A stretch of DNA of 64,000 nt from Gonatopus flavifemur (lineage: Eukaryota; Arthropoda; Insecta; Hymenoptera; Dryinidae), in assembly GCA_018340375.1 (NCBI GenBank), contig JAFFJZ010000001.1, positions 68,564,001-68,628,000 of the forward strand, given 5' to 3'. Positions 37,770 to 50,110 of the stretch are shown here, in pieces. Below the pieces are notes generated by a model. It was given only the letters and a program-made list of their open reading frames with translations. It made no database searches and was not told the DNA's origin. Both the position numbers and the translations under genes were made by a program. How positions within the stretch are numbered: the first letter of the stretch is position 1; each line of letters begins with the position of its first letter.

Positions 37770-38710
37770 TATTTGCCCCAAGCCTATTACAACTAGCTCC
37801 AAGTACGGGGTAAGTTGCAACAACTGACTTGTTTTGGAATAATGTCTGTTGTGCTAAAATCAGCAAACTTTTTGATGAATATCTTTTCGCATATGATGAA
37901 TGAATGTTCACGCTTACGAAACATCCCGGGTATGCTTTGACAAACGTGCCGTGCATGGTGCCAACCTTGAGTCAATGCTAGTCAACACCGGGTCTAGCTT
38001 GGTTGCTAACATTGGCACCAAACTAAATTAATGTCTGGGATGATTACAATGTTCAATGCTTGGCATCCGAGCTTGCAATGCTTGCAATCGATATTGTCGC
38101 CATTATTGATATACAATACTAATTTGAGCTGAATGAGTAGAATAGATTTTTCATTGGCATCCAAGTTTGATTGACCATTCACATTTGAGTGATTGACCCA
38201 ACTTGGTGACAGGTTAGAGTCAAGACTAGTTATCACCGGGTGTAGCCTAATTACCAACAATGTTATCAAGCTAGGTCAATGTTTAGGATGATACATACGT
38301 TCTCCGCTGAGCATTCAGCTCTCATATATATCGGAAATCTAACACGGCAAAATGTGCTTGGTCCTAACATTGATCTTCAAGACGCTATCAAAATTTGTTT
38401 AGCTATGACGGGCCAAGTATTGATCAAGGGTTGGTTGACGGAAATTGAATCAAACACGACAAAATATGCTTGGTCCTAACATTGGTGTCCAAGACTCTAT
38501 CAACGCTTAGTCAACTATGACGGGCCACGCATCGGCCAAGGCTAGGCTAACCAGAATTGGCATACCAAGCTTGATGCCAATCATGGTGCAATTGTCAGTC
38601 TTGGCGTTACGAGCCTGGGATTCAATGATGAGCAAGAAATTCTTTATATATTTCACAATATTAGCACTTTTCCAAAAACTGTCACAACTAGCCCCTCGCT
38701 CCCCCAATTT
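37770..38710. repeat. TTGGC-rich array with imperfect tandem duplications
   Basis: The sequence resembles the arms of family C in word content (CTTGG, CCAAG, TTGGCAC) but I could not find clean termini. Two internal duplications are visible. A block at about 37970-38045 (AGTCAATGCTAGTCAACACC...) recurs diverged at about 38216-38293. A block at about 38343-38450 (TGCTTGGTCCTAACATTG...) recurs at about 38455-38565. It may be a decayed family C relative. The open frames here are repeat by-products. Confidence 0.6.
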
Positions 38711-40375
38711 GATATGTCCTATAATTGTAAACTTGAGTCACAGAGTTGGTCAAAAGAATATCTTGTAACGAGAAATCCAAAGTATGGAGCTGTTATAATT
38801 CATATCTGGATCGTATTTCTTCAATTCAAAATATATACATAATGACTGAAATTATTTCTGCTCGGGTTAGTTGCACAAAATCATTTTTTGGTGCACAATT
38901 TTATGACTTCTATGCAATTATACGGAAGTCAAAAGGAAAAGATACTACTGTTTGACTAATATCATTGTAAATGCAGGGTTGGATTAAAATCATTTACTCT
39001 GTACTTCAAGATTATATTATATTCGAAAGACATGAATCCTTCAGCTAACAATATCTTTCAAATTTTTAGCAATTACAATGAAATAAGAATACTGCAGTAT
39101 ACATGCATCAATGTCTTGGAACAATAATTGAATATTTGATCGAAATAATTAACAAGCAATCAAATGTTGTAAAATATTTATCATATTTGATTATGTATCT
39201 GATACCTATTATTGAACATGCCGTTTGGAGTATTCCATTCCAATATTTTTCATCGTTGACACACGATATACATTACGTTTAATATGTACTTTTTACGGAG
39301 GTATGTACATGAATCGATAAAAACGACATATATGGAGTATAAAAAAATCGATAAAAAATCCTCATCGTTCTCTCGATATTTTACATCGCATTTCTCATTA
39401 CTCGTTGATTCCAATGGTGATTCCTGATGCATTCGCTCAAATCGTGCTCAATTCTCCCGGACTAAGGGTGGACGACATTGACATCATCAAAACTTTTGTA
39501 CAAAATATGTATCAAGTTCCTATAAAAATTGTACGAAAAAGCATATGGATATCAATAAGTGTCCACCATCTCTGCCCCAGATAAAAAAAATCAAAAATCA
39601 CATTTCAAGATTTTCGAATTTCCTCATTTATAGTCTCACATAACAGAATAAAATATATTTTCACACCTAAAGATCACTAAAGGAAATTATCAGGTAACCA
39701 AGATCCGAACATGCGTCAACGATGCCACGAGATGTCATGAAAATTGAATGAGAATTTACACCGAGAGGAGATTCGCGCATTGTGGAATGTAAAATTGCAC
39801 TCCCTTTCGCGAATTTACAACATATTTTTACCTGGGATGTTTTCAATCATTGCATCATGATATACGTAATGACAATATAACACTCTGATAACAAATTTCA
39901 TTGGATAACACAATTCTGTTGAAGGATTTTATAGATTGTTGATAAATTTATTTCTGATCCTTAAATGTCGCTCTTTGGAATTCAAACGATAATGTTCAGC
40001 AGGATGTTTTTGCTAATAAAATAACATAAATTTCCAATAAGTTATTGCATTATATAATTCAAATGATCACGCTATAGCAATGATTCATTTCCATTTAGTG
40101 AAAACGCCTCTTTGGTTTTTATAATGAATATAAAAACGGTATTAAATAGAGAGTTACTCTACCTGAATTGAAATATTGATTTTTTCGATAGAAATTCTCA
40201 ATTGAAGGAACATATATTCTGTTAAAATCACTAAATGTTTAATTGGGCGTGGTATTTTTTCAATTTTCAACTAAGATAATTTAAAGTTTGTCTCTGTGTA
40301 CCGAGACCAATGCCAGAAGCGTATTCAAGAGGGATTTTGAATTGAAAAACGAAACTCTACATTTTCCACCGATAT
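38711..40375. other. Interval with no recognised gene
   Basis: Unique AT-rich sequence except for the small inverted repeat at 39465-39570. Confidence 0.5.
39465..39570. mobile_element. Possible tiny MITE with GGTGGAC ends
   Basis: The left end AAGGGTGGACGACATTGACA is similar to the complement of the right end (GATGGTGGACACTTATTGAT). Arms are about 24 bp with several mismatches, and TA precedes the left end. It resembles the GGGTGGTCG ends of element E, but the match is weak. Confidence 0.4.
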
Positions 40376-40494
40376 CCCAAGTGGAAACATGACCCAAATT
40401 ATATACGATTTATATATAATTCAATATATTTTGTATTCAATTGATATATAATTCTATACAAATAATATAGAATTTTAAGAATTTTTCCCCTCGG
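40376..40494. mobile_element. Element O1 (ATATATAATTC words)
   Basis: 119 bp starting CCCAAGTGGAAACATGA and ending TTTTTCCCCTCGG. The interior consists of ATATATAATTC and GAATTATATA words in both orientations. The dinucleotides outside (AT left, AA right) do not match, so the duplication has decayed or the boundary is off by a base. A related right end is present at the edge of the window (63900-64000). Confidence 0.6.
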
Positions 40495-40996
40495 AATTCG
40501 TCTAAATTTTTTTTTAACTGAAATAACATTTTTTCAATTCAAAGTAAATTGATTTCGAAGCAGAAAATATTGTTTATGTTATCATATATGAGATTAAAAG
40601 TTCAGTCGAAAAAACCTTTTCGCCTGTATGTATAGCACTGAAATCTACATAAAAAATAATAAGCGATCCAAGACAGTGATTTTAAGCCAACTGATATTAA
40701 ATTAATTTGATTCCTGTCGAGCGAATATATATCGATCGAGTACTCACAATTTTTTTCAATATCAAACATCTATACACTTTGTTGAACCAGGAAAAACTGC
40801 GAAGAGCCAACGTCCCTCGTTTAGAGCTAAGAGAATTCGTCGACGGTGATTCAAATCGATGGAAATCCACAGCTCATCGACTGGTCATCAATTTCAACAT
40901 TCGCCCAGTTCCTATCATCTTCTTTTTTCTTTCCACATCAATTCTGTAATTATGCGATTCACATTGAATCAACGACAATACTAAACGTGATTCGAG

Positions 40997-41617
40997 ATGA
41001 ATACATTGCCGCAGTCATTGCTCGTAACTCAACATGAAATTCCTCGTGCGCGAGTTGTATGTGCGAAACAGCGATTACGGTACCTAACGATTCGCTGTTA
41101 TTGTACAGCGTCTGTCGTAATAAACGAGATGAATAATCACTTTTGTGATAAAATCTTCAGAATAAGAGGTTTCATAAATAGATTCATTCGCTGTAAACAT
41201 AAAAATTCTTCTCCCTCGATACTATTCCGTAAATGGAAAGCAAACTTGAAATCGACCATGGATTTGCGAGATTCTTTCGGAACAATCCAGAGATTTTCTA
41301 GAGAACTATTTTTCGCGTCACATCTTGAGGCCAAAAGGCGAAAAGATCAAGAGCTTCATGCTCTGACAAACTCTATCGAGGAGAAATTTCTCGTTTCCGA
41401 AGCTTTTACGCTTCTTGATGTTCTTCCACATAGAAATTTCATCCTGCGGAAAATGGGAGTTGAGTATATTTATACGCGTACCAGAAGATTTTATGGTTTC
41501 TTGGGAAACTTCAGCTCATTATTCAAATGCAATTATGAAATTATGCATCCGAGTGAGTTACCTTTACGCAGCGGCACTTGGGAAGATGTGAAAAATAAAA
41601 TGTTATCAATCATATGA
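40997..41617 (+). CDS. Unassigned 206-codon open frame
   Basis: Longest open frame outside the transposases. The predicted 206-residue product is basic in its first half (RKWKAN, EAKRRKDQE) and shows no signal peptide, membrane segment or motif that I recognise. There is no similarity to neighbouring elements. Given the AT richness, a frame this long is unexpected but not impossible by chance in 64 kb over six frames. I see no polyadenylation or splice context that decides it. It could be an exon of an unknown gene or a chance frame. Confidence 0.18.
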   Translation: MNTLPQSLLVTQHEIPRARVVCAKQRLRYLTIRCYCTASVVINEMNNHFCDKIFRIRGFINRFIRCKHKNSSPSILFRKWKANLKSTMDLRDSFGTIQRFSRELFFASHLEAKRRKDQELHALTNSIEEKFLVSEAFTLLDVLPHRNFILRKMGVEYIYTRTRRFYGFLGNFSSLFKCNYEIMHPSELPLRSGTWEDVKNKMLSII

Positions 41618-44129
41618 CAATTTCTCTCAACGGTATTAAGGAAATTTTTCCTCCATGTTATATCTGGATATAGATTCTCCCCATCAAACTCTTCTTCATC
41701 TAATATAATCATCTCAACGGAGCATTGAAATTGGAACTAAAATCAGGAATTGGTTCGTTAGGTTTAGATCTTGGTCGGTAGATCGACCTACATTCGCTCA
41801 CTCGCGTGAACTTGCTTCTTCAATGATAGAAACATGATTGGCACTTCAGGAAATATCGTCAATTCGCGTTAGAAAATCCCTCTATGAAGAATTCCAAAAA
41901 TTCAAGTCAACCGAGGTGATATCATCAAGAGATTTAATCAAATAATGTATTCATTTATCCCAACTTCAATCAGCTATGTCTTATATTCAAATGAACTCAC
42001 AGAGTTGCGAGTTTCAAGAATAGTATCATTCATATAAATCTTAGCCTTCTTCCTCTAATTGGAATCCATTGCAAGTTTCACTCAACATGAAAAGTTTTGT
42101 TAAACGAAAATAAACTGAAAACTTTGCTCGTGACAGTAATTGGAATTCAATAAATTTATAATTAAATGAATCCGATGGAATCTTATGCTCCACGTATTTT
42201 GATTCAAGTCACGAACTCTCTGGTATTTCAAATTTGTATACAATTATCACTCGATTCAATTCATAAGACATCGTCATCGGTATTCTTGGTTACAATTAGT
42301 TTGCTTCCCAGATATCTCTTAAACGCATCCATAGGGTATGAAATATTTAAAAAATCAGAAAGTTACATAATTTATGATAATGAATGAAATTTGAAAAATT
42401 GTTCTTGAATGGATCAGAATTATTCCATCACAATTCATTTGTTCAATTCACTCAAACATGTTGGAAGTTGTACCAGATTGTACATTTCATTTAGAGGGAG
42501 TGTCAGTTACAATGAAACAATGTAATCGCGTCGATTTTATATGGTAATAACTGACTTTCATTTCTCTGAGACACACCCCTTGCATTTAATTAAGAGATAA
42601 AATAACATGATGGGGAATTTGCAATCAATGATTTATCTCAACATCGATGAAGAAGAAACGCCGCAAGGTAAAGGAGACTGTTCAATTTTAGTTTCACTGT
42701 TCTACTGTTTGACTGTTGTATTTCACTCAATATTCACGATACGATAAAATCAGCGAAAACATGAAAATTAATATAAATTCATTACATGTCACCTTGAAAT
42801 GTATTCAATGCACTAGAGAATTTATGAATCCACCGAGGATATTTCACGATGTTAATAAAACATAATTTTGTTGAAAGTAGAATATACAAATTTTGAAACA
42901 CCCTGTATACGTACAGCGATTAACCGAAAACGAATTAACGGAATGAGGCTTGGCAAGGAGATAATCGGGTTCTTCGTTTTCATAGTTGGTAGATGTCTGA
43001 GGTTGGTCTTCTTCTGTTTGTATGTAACAAGAAAAGTTTCTTAGAAAGTATCAGAACTGTGTCCGATAGACACCGGAGGGTCGTTGGGTTATTAAGGAAT
43101 ACATTATTCCACCAATCGAATAAAGAGGAAGAATAAATTTCTTCCATTATTTTCGTTGGAAACTGAAATATAAGAAAAGCGGTTAGTTTTTCAGATTCAT
43201 TATCGCGAAGAGTTGAGTTTTTTTACAATAACAATTATAATTCCAACTATGATGAATTAGTTCTCATTCATTATTTTCCACCATTCATTTGAATTGAGGA
43301 AATGATTAATGAACCTTAATATATTCCATGGTGTGAATATATTTCAGCACGATGTATTGTGACGAATTGATCGATTGCACCTCTTTATGCGTTGAATTAA
43401 GAAGATATTGTGACTGCCATCAGCGATGACAGAAGACTTATCGATAATTTTGATGCGGTAGAGTGAATTGCATTTGCATGGAGTTCAAAGATATGAAAAA
43501 CTCGTTGTAAAATAAAAAAAAATCACCAAAATGGTCTGTGAATTTAATCGGTCGCAGTAGTAACAGTCGTGCATAGTCAGACCGAGAACATTAAACTTGA
43601 TGAGTACTTAGCGTGCACTGATGACCAAAATACACAGGGCTTTTATTCGTGCCAAAGTCTTGGATAAAAAAAAAATATATATACATATACATATACCCCA
43701 TTTATCTCTACCCCCTTTTTATATAAGCTAGTGTGAATAGTCCAGTGTCAGCCTAGATTAGGTTAAAGGCGTATTAATTTTCTAACGTGTTGGAATAAAC
43801 GCACATACTTGTGTGCATCGTATCTGATGGTAGTATACCCAACGTTTGGCATAGTTAAGAAGATTAATTTGTTCCACATTAACGCGACGGGGATTCCGTA
43901 AGGATTGAAGGTATTTCGATTATCCTTATATGCTAAAAATAACGTATTCGAATTGTCTCGGGATATGGGATATCATATAAACATTTTTGTATGAAAAAAT
44001 GAGAGGATTACAAAATATTTCGATCAACCACATTGTAATATGATAACTCAACCTCACGTACAGACGAATATTATTGATGAATAATGTAACTAGATTCCTT
44101 TGGAAAGTCCTGAACAGTTTGATCCATTC
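41618..44129. other. Interval with no recognised gene
   Basis: Unique AT-rich sequence. It contains a solo MITE-like terminus (42889-42907) and a TATACA microsatellite near 43672-43697. Confidence 0.5.
42889..42907. repeat. Solo M-like terminus
   Basis: TTTTGAAACACCCTGTATA resembles the end of element M (TTGAAACACCCTA) and ends in TA. No partner end was found nearby, so it may be a deletion remnant. Confidence 0.4.
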
Positions 44130-44290
44130 TACAATACTGAGCACTGTAGTTGACACGACTGGCTTGTGTTATCGAAAAAGAAATCATTCCAACAATGCTG
44201 GTTACTGTGGTAACACGAACTAACAGTGTCGAAATGATTTTTTTCCATAATACAAGTCAGTCGTATCGGCTACAGTACACAGTATTGTAG
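44130..44290. repeat. 161-bp hairpin
   Basis: CTACAATACTGAGCACTGTA (44130) pairs with the complement of 44290 leftward, and pairing continues through ACGACTGGCTTGTGTTAT and AAAGAAATCATT. Arms are about 68 nt with scattered mismatches, and the loop is about 25 nt. No target duplication is obvious. It could be a small fold-back element or a hairpin RNA precursor. Confidence 0.8.
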
Positions 44291-46056
44291 GATTTCCTCC
44301 TCGCAGTTGAATATAAGAGATTTGAATAGGGAGAATAGCTTCATCGTGAAACCAAAGATGATTGTACATAGTTGAAAGAAAAACTCACTTCCAACCTGAA
44401 TATTAGCTGATTTCAACTGAAAGTAAGCACCGAAAGCAAATCCCAACACAGTGGAAAAGACAAGTTTTAATGTAAAATGCAGCCACATTCAGTCGGACTT
44501 TTTACAGTGTACATAAAAATAATGACGATTACTGTTAACGATCATCTCCCGATATCGATTGCCAACCATTTACAAGAAGCAGTACAGTGAATACTTCATT
44601 ATTGATCAACGAAAGCCATGACGCATCAATTGTCAACACCGTATCGATATAGCCGAGTGGACGATACCATCGGTATCACCGAATACGGTGGCTGTAAGCC
44701 AAGCATGCAAGAATCATTTGGTGAAAGGAACGAGACAGCTAAAGTTACGATTGTTGGTAATCAACGTGCGTTTGTGATGAATCAAGAGAAGGGTTTGGGA
44801 CATTCATCGCGAAGTAGAAGACTGAAGAAAAAATAACTTCTTATAAAAGAGTCCACATTTCTTCAAAAAAACCGAGATGTTTATTTATCATTAAAACTAC
44901 AATTTTTAGAACAAACGAAATGAAAAACATATAGATGCAGATCATTCTTCTTCATCCCACGGCTGTGTACAGAAGGAAACAGTTTGGTTCCATAGAGTTT
45001 TAGAACGCATTTCACCGGCAGGAAGATAACTAATGTGAAAAAGTCGTTAACTTTTAGTCATTAGGAACACGATCTTTTTTCCCCTTCATCCATTTTCCCT
45101 TTTCCGCAGTATATGGTCCTCTACATCTAGGATCCAGTTACTCGTGAATGCTGGACCTCGAGAAACCATCTAAACGTCCTGCCGCAGACACGTTAGAAGA
45201 AGATACTCTAAAAACGTCGTCAGTCAAGTCTTTATCAAAGTGACTCCACGTTAATAGACATTGAACGTATAGCGACGGAGAAAGTACTATATTTGAAGAA
45301 GAATCGCGTGGAAAAGATTTGCTTGAATTTCTACATTCGAAAGAAAAAAAAAGGATGAGAAAGTTTCATCCCACATCAAAACTACTTCTATTCCAACTCC
45401 TGGATTTGAAATTTTGTCCCGCTCAAAGCGCATCGATCTGACATCAAAAAACTTCAAGTTCCAGCACGTATAATGCGACCCATTGATTCGATCGTGAAGT
45501 AACAAGAGAAAAAAAACTCAAGTTCCACCGTTGGGGATCTTCCTTTTTCATCTGAGATATTAGATAACATTGTTATTCAAATCAGTCCATGTAAAATGTA
45601 TCGTTAAGGAATAACAAGACGTGTACGGCAGTTCTCAGCGACAGAAAGACAAGTCGTAAAGTAAAATCGATGAGACAAACTTGAATTTCTGTCAAGTGGA
45701 GATACAAAGAAAAGGAGAAGAGGAAAAAGAATTCTATACACGATCCATTGTGGAGCGAGATAACTACATCTGAGAATTTCCAAATGTATATAGCATTATG
45801 AATTCATTCATGTAAATTGATCATCTCACGGGAAAAGCTTGATTTTTCATATTTTTACATGTTCATGAAATTTCATGATTTTATGACTGATCGCGCTAGA
45901 CGGTACTGTAAATTCCAAATGATCATGTATTTCATTGAGGATTTGAGAAGGACTTGGAAAAATTACTCGATGATTGATTTTGATTCAATAAATGTTGAAT
46001 AAGATGATTGATTGATTTTCACAGGAAATGAATATGAAAGAACAATATTCGATGTA
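44291..46056. other. Interval with no recognised gene
   Basis: Unique AT-rich sequence with short open frames only. Confidence 0.5.
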
Positions 46057-46242
46057 CACGGAGGAAAATAATACAATAAAAATTACAATATCTCTTAGTG
46101 AACCGACCTACCATTTTGTCTGATTTCTGGAGAAGTACTACACAAATGTGGAATGAAATATAGCATCTCCTACAAGACCGTCAGGTACTCGTGGCGAAAC
46201 TTGACAGAATAATACTATTTTACTACATTATTTTTCTCCGTG
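46057..46242. mobile_element. Element N, short MITE with CACGGAG ends
   Basis: 186 bp beginning CACGGAGGAAAATAAT and ending ATTATTTTTCTCCGTG, flanked by TA at 46055-46056 and 46243-46244. The termini belong to the CAC(T/G)G group seen in A, Q and the element within K. Non-coding. Confidence 0.82.
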
Positions 46243-46244
46243 TA

Positions 46245-46959
46245 TTCATGCGTCACGAATGTGGTTTGGACATATTTATCCTGGTTAAAAGCACGTCTCT
46301 CACATCTTTAACCCAAGATTTTGGAAGGATTTTTTGTACCGCTGACCAACTAGTGATATAGGTTAAACAATTTATTACGGGTTTATAGGAAAATTCAATA
46401 TTGACAATTCGTGTAAATAAACTATTTCATTGTAAAAGATCAATAATTTTCTGTTATCTCTTCATGAATTCTACGTCACTTCACTGAAGCATTTTATTTG
46501 TATGTTTGTTGTTTCACTTTTGTATTTCCCTCGTGTCGCGACACAATGAAGTGTTTGCACAGAAAATGTTTGTATTCTCATTGGAGAAAGACTTTATTTA
46601 CAGATTTGACAGTTTTCTTTTTTCATTCTTCTTAATCGAGTGAACGGTTTCAGCGTTAAATAATTCAAATAGGCAGAAATATATAGTTCCAAGATGAGTG
46701 GAAGATTAGTTAAATTAAAAATTGTTTTATATTGTTTGCATTCGAGCATGGTGACCCTGATAGAAAACATTCCAGCTCCTACTCTGGCGCAAACAAAACG
46801 CTAACGAAACATTCTAGGCAGTAATGAAGCCCAATCTCGCGCCTAAACATAAAATAGACACGCCTAAAATGATTTCTAATAGAGGAATTGTTGGAAATTA
46901 TTGCCTTTTGATGTAAGGTATTTATTGTTAACGATTCGATTGTGAGTATGCCAGTGCTA
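46245..46959. other. Interval with no recognised gene
   Basis: Unique AT-rich sequence. Nothing recognised. Confidence 0.5.
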
Positions 46960-47113
46960 GTTAAAGAATCTCATTAAACCGATTGGTTGATTCTCATTGA
47001 TGCCGATGCGGAAAACTGATTCAAACCCATCAAACATTGATTGCCAATGGGTTTGAACGAGTTTTCCTCATCGGCATCAATGAGAATCAATCGATTTGAT
47101 GAGATCCTTTAAC
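46960..47113. repeat. 154-bp hairpin
   Basis: GTTAAAGAATCTCATTAAACC (46960 on) pairs with the complement of 47113 leftward. The 20-bp segment TTGATTCTCATTGATGCCGA is matched perfectly in the right arm. Arms are about 65 nt with a 4-5 nt bulge, and the loop is about 20 nt. The high arm identity suggests recent origin or selection. Either a tiny fold-back element or a small-RNA precursor is possible. Confidence 0.85.
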
Positions 47114-47789
47114 CATGGAGGAATTTATACATCAAGAGAACGCTTATTCATCAGAGGTCTTGTATCAATTCCCTTGATTTCACTGTTGTTTAAAATCTTG
47201 TGCGTAAATTATACATATTACATCATCTTTCGAACTATATTACATTAATAACTGGCAATTAGATTCTACATTTACGGGGAATATGAAGGGAAAAATTATC
47301 ACTCTGCATTGAGAATGCAAAGTTATTGTAAGAGCTATTTTGATTCAGTTAACGAACCAACCGAAGTTTATTTTTAATGAAGTGGATTGTTGCGAATGAA
47401 TATCTGAATCGAGTATGATATCCGGGTAAAGGATTCCTAGGAACGATTATATACTGAGATTCTATGTAAGATCAAGAAAGTAAGAAGGGTACTCTATCTA
47501 TTAGCTATATATGATACGTACAATATACGATCGATGTGTGGATAAGATAAAAGCCCTGGAATACATTACAAGGTTTGCAGGTCTCATTCATCACATAGTC
47601 TCGACCGACAATGTAAATATTTCTAATGTAAGTCTGGATATCGTTGGAAGTCTCCCAGTTGATCTCCATTACGTAAGAAAAATTTCATACCGTGATTCAT
47701 TCCGATTAACCAGATTTGTAGTTTCAGATTCCGAAGCATGTTTATTTCAACAAATTTTCTGCAATATCAATTCCAACTTTACATTAATC
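47114..47789. other. Interval with no recognised gene
   Basis: Unique sequence upstream of the B3 nest. It may contain a very diverged left end of B3, which I could not delimit. Confidence 0.45.
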
Positions 47790-48413
47790 TACAGGTCTGA
47801 TCGTTCATTTTTTGGCCCAACCATAATTAAAAAGGCTTCAATTTTGTATCCACGTGGAAACCCGTGATCAAGCTCGACCAGGCCTGACGAGAGGGGAGGA
47901 CTGCCAGGGTGTTTCCCCCCGGGCCCGGAGTTTTCTGGGGGCCCGGATTGTTCCCAAGTACTTTATCTCCTTCCGTTTTTGTCAAACGGTTTCCAACTCA
48001 AATGAAACGGAAGATATAATGATGAGGTATATATTTTTGATTTTGAAGTCAAGGAACTTTGTATTATTCCTTTGTGAGAATGAAGTTTTTCAACCCTTAT
48101 TCAACCGAATTTCAAGGAAATTGGGGCCCATAAGTCATTTTCCCCCTGAGCTTCACCACGTGCGATCATGCCAGACAAACCATTCTCGCTCTTGATCATG
48201 CAAAATCGTCCCAAATGAGGAGCATTCATACAAAATAATTCTGTGTTGATTTTTTTATCACACGGAGAAAATATTTCATTGAATGTGTACAGTGTACCAC
48301 CGGATCGGGGTGTCATATCGGTTACTTCGAGAAAAATTACTGTGTGGTTGTTCAGAATCACGCGAGATCATGCCTGGAAACCAAAAGATGGAAACCACAT
48401 GAGCATAATAAGT

Positions 48414-49397
48414 GAATCGTTTGTTTCCAAAACCCCATAACTGACAAAAGTGAAACTTTTGGGAAATAAAAAAACACTGTATAATTTGATAAATACTTAT
48501 TCCTTATGTAAGTCTTTTCTATAGGACATACCTAGTACCAAAACGAATGTTTGTCGATGAAAACCTTTGGCCTATTCTCATGATCCTTGACGGAAATAAT
48601 TCAGATGTAGCTGTGTAGTTATGGGGTTTTGCCAACAAACGAACTGAAAACTGGAATAAACTTTATTTAAAAAATATTAATATTTAATATTCGTAAAGAT
48701 GCAACATTTCAATGACCCACAGAAAGAGCATATACGAAGCAGCTTCCAATTGACCTAAAAAAAACTTCAGGACCTGAAAAAGATATTCCAGTATATACAG
48801 GATGAAGCGCAACCGTTCTATTTAGAACTTTATACATGGCCAACTACCGATAAAGACTGCGACAATGAAGGGGATGATTAAAGAAATACAGTTCTAGTAG
48901 ATGTATTTTTATGTTTTATATGTTTTTTCCCCATTTTACTATGTATAACTAATTTATAAACAATAAAATTCACTTCAACTCTTGTGTATTAGCCATTATA
49001 TACTTGGAAATAAAGTTCATTCCAGTTTTCAGTTCGTTTGTTGGCAAAACCCCATAACTACACAGGTACATCTGAATTATTTCCGTCAAGGATAATGAGA
49101 ATAGGCCAAAGGTTTTCATCGACAAATTCGTTTCGGTACTAGTTATGTCCTATAAAAAAGACTTACATAAGGAATAAGTATTTATCAAATTATACAGTGT
49201 TTTTTTATTTTCCAAAAGTTTCACTTTTGTCAGTTATGGGGTTTTGGAAATAAACGATTCATATCTGATGTCAGTTATGGGGTTTTGCCAATAAACGCAT
49301 ATTTCTCATCATGCGCCTTTATGCTGACTACGATATCCGATGAAAAAACGATTTTTTAAAAAAATGTCGGTTATGGGGTTTTGGCAATAAACGATTC
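48414..49397. mobile_element. Fold-back element L (CCCCATAAC motif repeats)
   Basis: 984 bp starting GAATCGTTTGTTTCCAAAAC and ending with the complement GTTTTGGCAATAAACGATTC, flanked by AAGT on both sides (48410-48413 and 49398-49401). B1 shows AATAAGTGGAAATG uninterrupted, so the site is verified. Arms 48414-48670 and 49004-49260 are nearly identical inverted copies. The motif GTTATGGGGTTTTG occurs six times: two inverted and two direct within the arms, and two more direct copies at about 49271 and 49370. The loop (48671-49003) is AT-rich and non-coding. Confidence 0.88.
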
Positions 49398-49455
49398 AAG
49401 TAGAAATGATTAACAATACATTAGTCTTTTGTAAAATTAGAGGAAGGATAATGAT

Positions 49456-50110
49456 CCCGTGAAGAAATTGCCCACGCTTGCTCACGCCTGATCAGGGATG
49501 ATGACTAAAGCCTGATCAGGCCTCAATTTTGTACCCACGTGATGAGGACTAATCATGCCCAATTACGCCTAATCACGCTTGATTATGCTCCATTGGGACA
49601 TGAGAAATTCATACAGAATCAATAAGTTTTTTGTAAAGGAATGAAACTATAATGATGTTATCAAACACTAATTTATTGTCAATCATTTCCACTTAATGTG
49701 CTTATGCAGCTTCCATTCTCTAGTTTCCAGTTTTCAGGCATGATCATGCCTGATCAGGCGTACGTGCCTGCGTTTGGAGCCGATTTAGCATGATCAAGCA
49801 TGTGTATTTGTGATAAAAAAATCAACACAGAGTCATTTTGTATGAATATTCCTCAGTTGGTGAGATTTTGCATGATCACGAGCGAGAATGGTTTGTCATG
49901 CATGATCACTGGCGGTTAAGCTTGATCACGGGTTTCCACGCAGGTACAAAATTGAAGCCTTTGAAGTGATGACAAAGCTCAAAAATGAACGACTAGGTGT
50001 AATCAGGCTCACTCACATGCAGTCAGTATTGAACATGAATAATTTTGCCGAAAAATGTCCATGATTAGGCCTGAACACGCATAATCAGACCTGAACGATT
50101 TTCTCATGGG
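49456..50110 (-). mobile_element. Family B element, copy B4, inserted inverted into B3
   Basis: 655 bp, colinear with the reverse complement of B1 over its whole length, starting CCCGTGAAGAAATTG and ending AACGATTTTCTCATGGG. It sits inside B3, whose sequence resumes at 50111 (AATTCTGTATGAATTT). Flanking dinucleotides are AT and AA, so a perfect duplication is not preserved. The words are again TGATCA-based. Confidence 0.9.

Noticed and set aside
47879..48158. GC-rich insert in B3 (CCCCCCGGGCCCGG region) as a named element
   Set aside because: Clearly foreign to B1 colinearity, but TIRs and target duplication could not be determined.
48261..48344. Tiny MITE inside B3 with CACGGAGAAAATATTTC and a CTGTG right end
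   Set aside because: The two ends match at only about half of positions and no duplication is visible. Mentioned only as an insert in B3.
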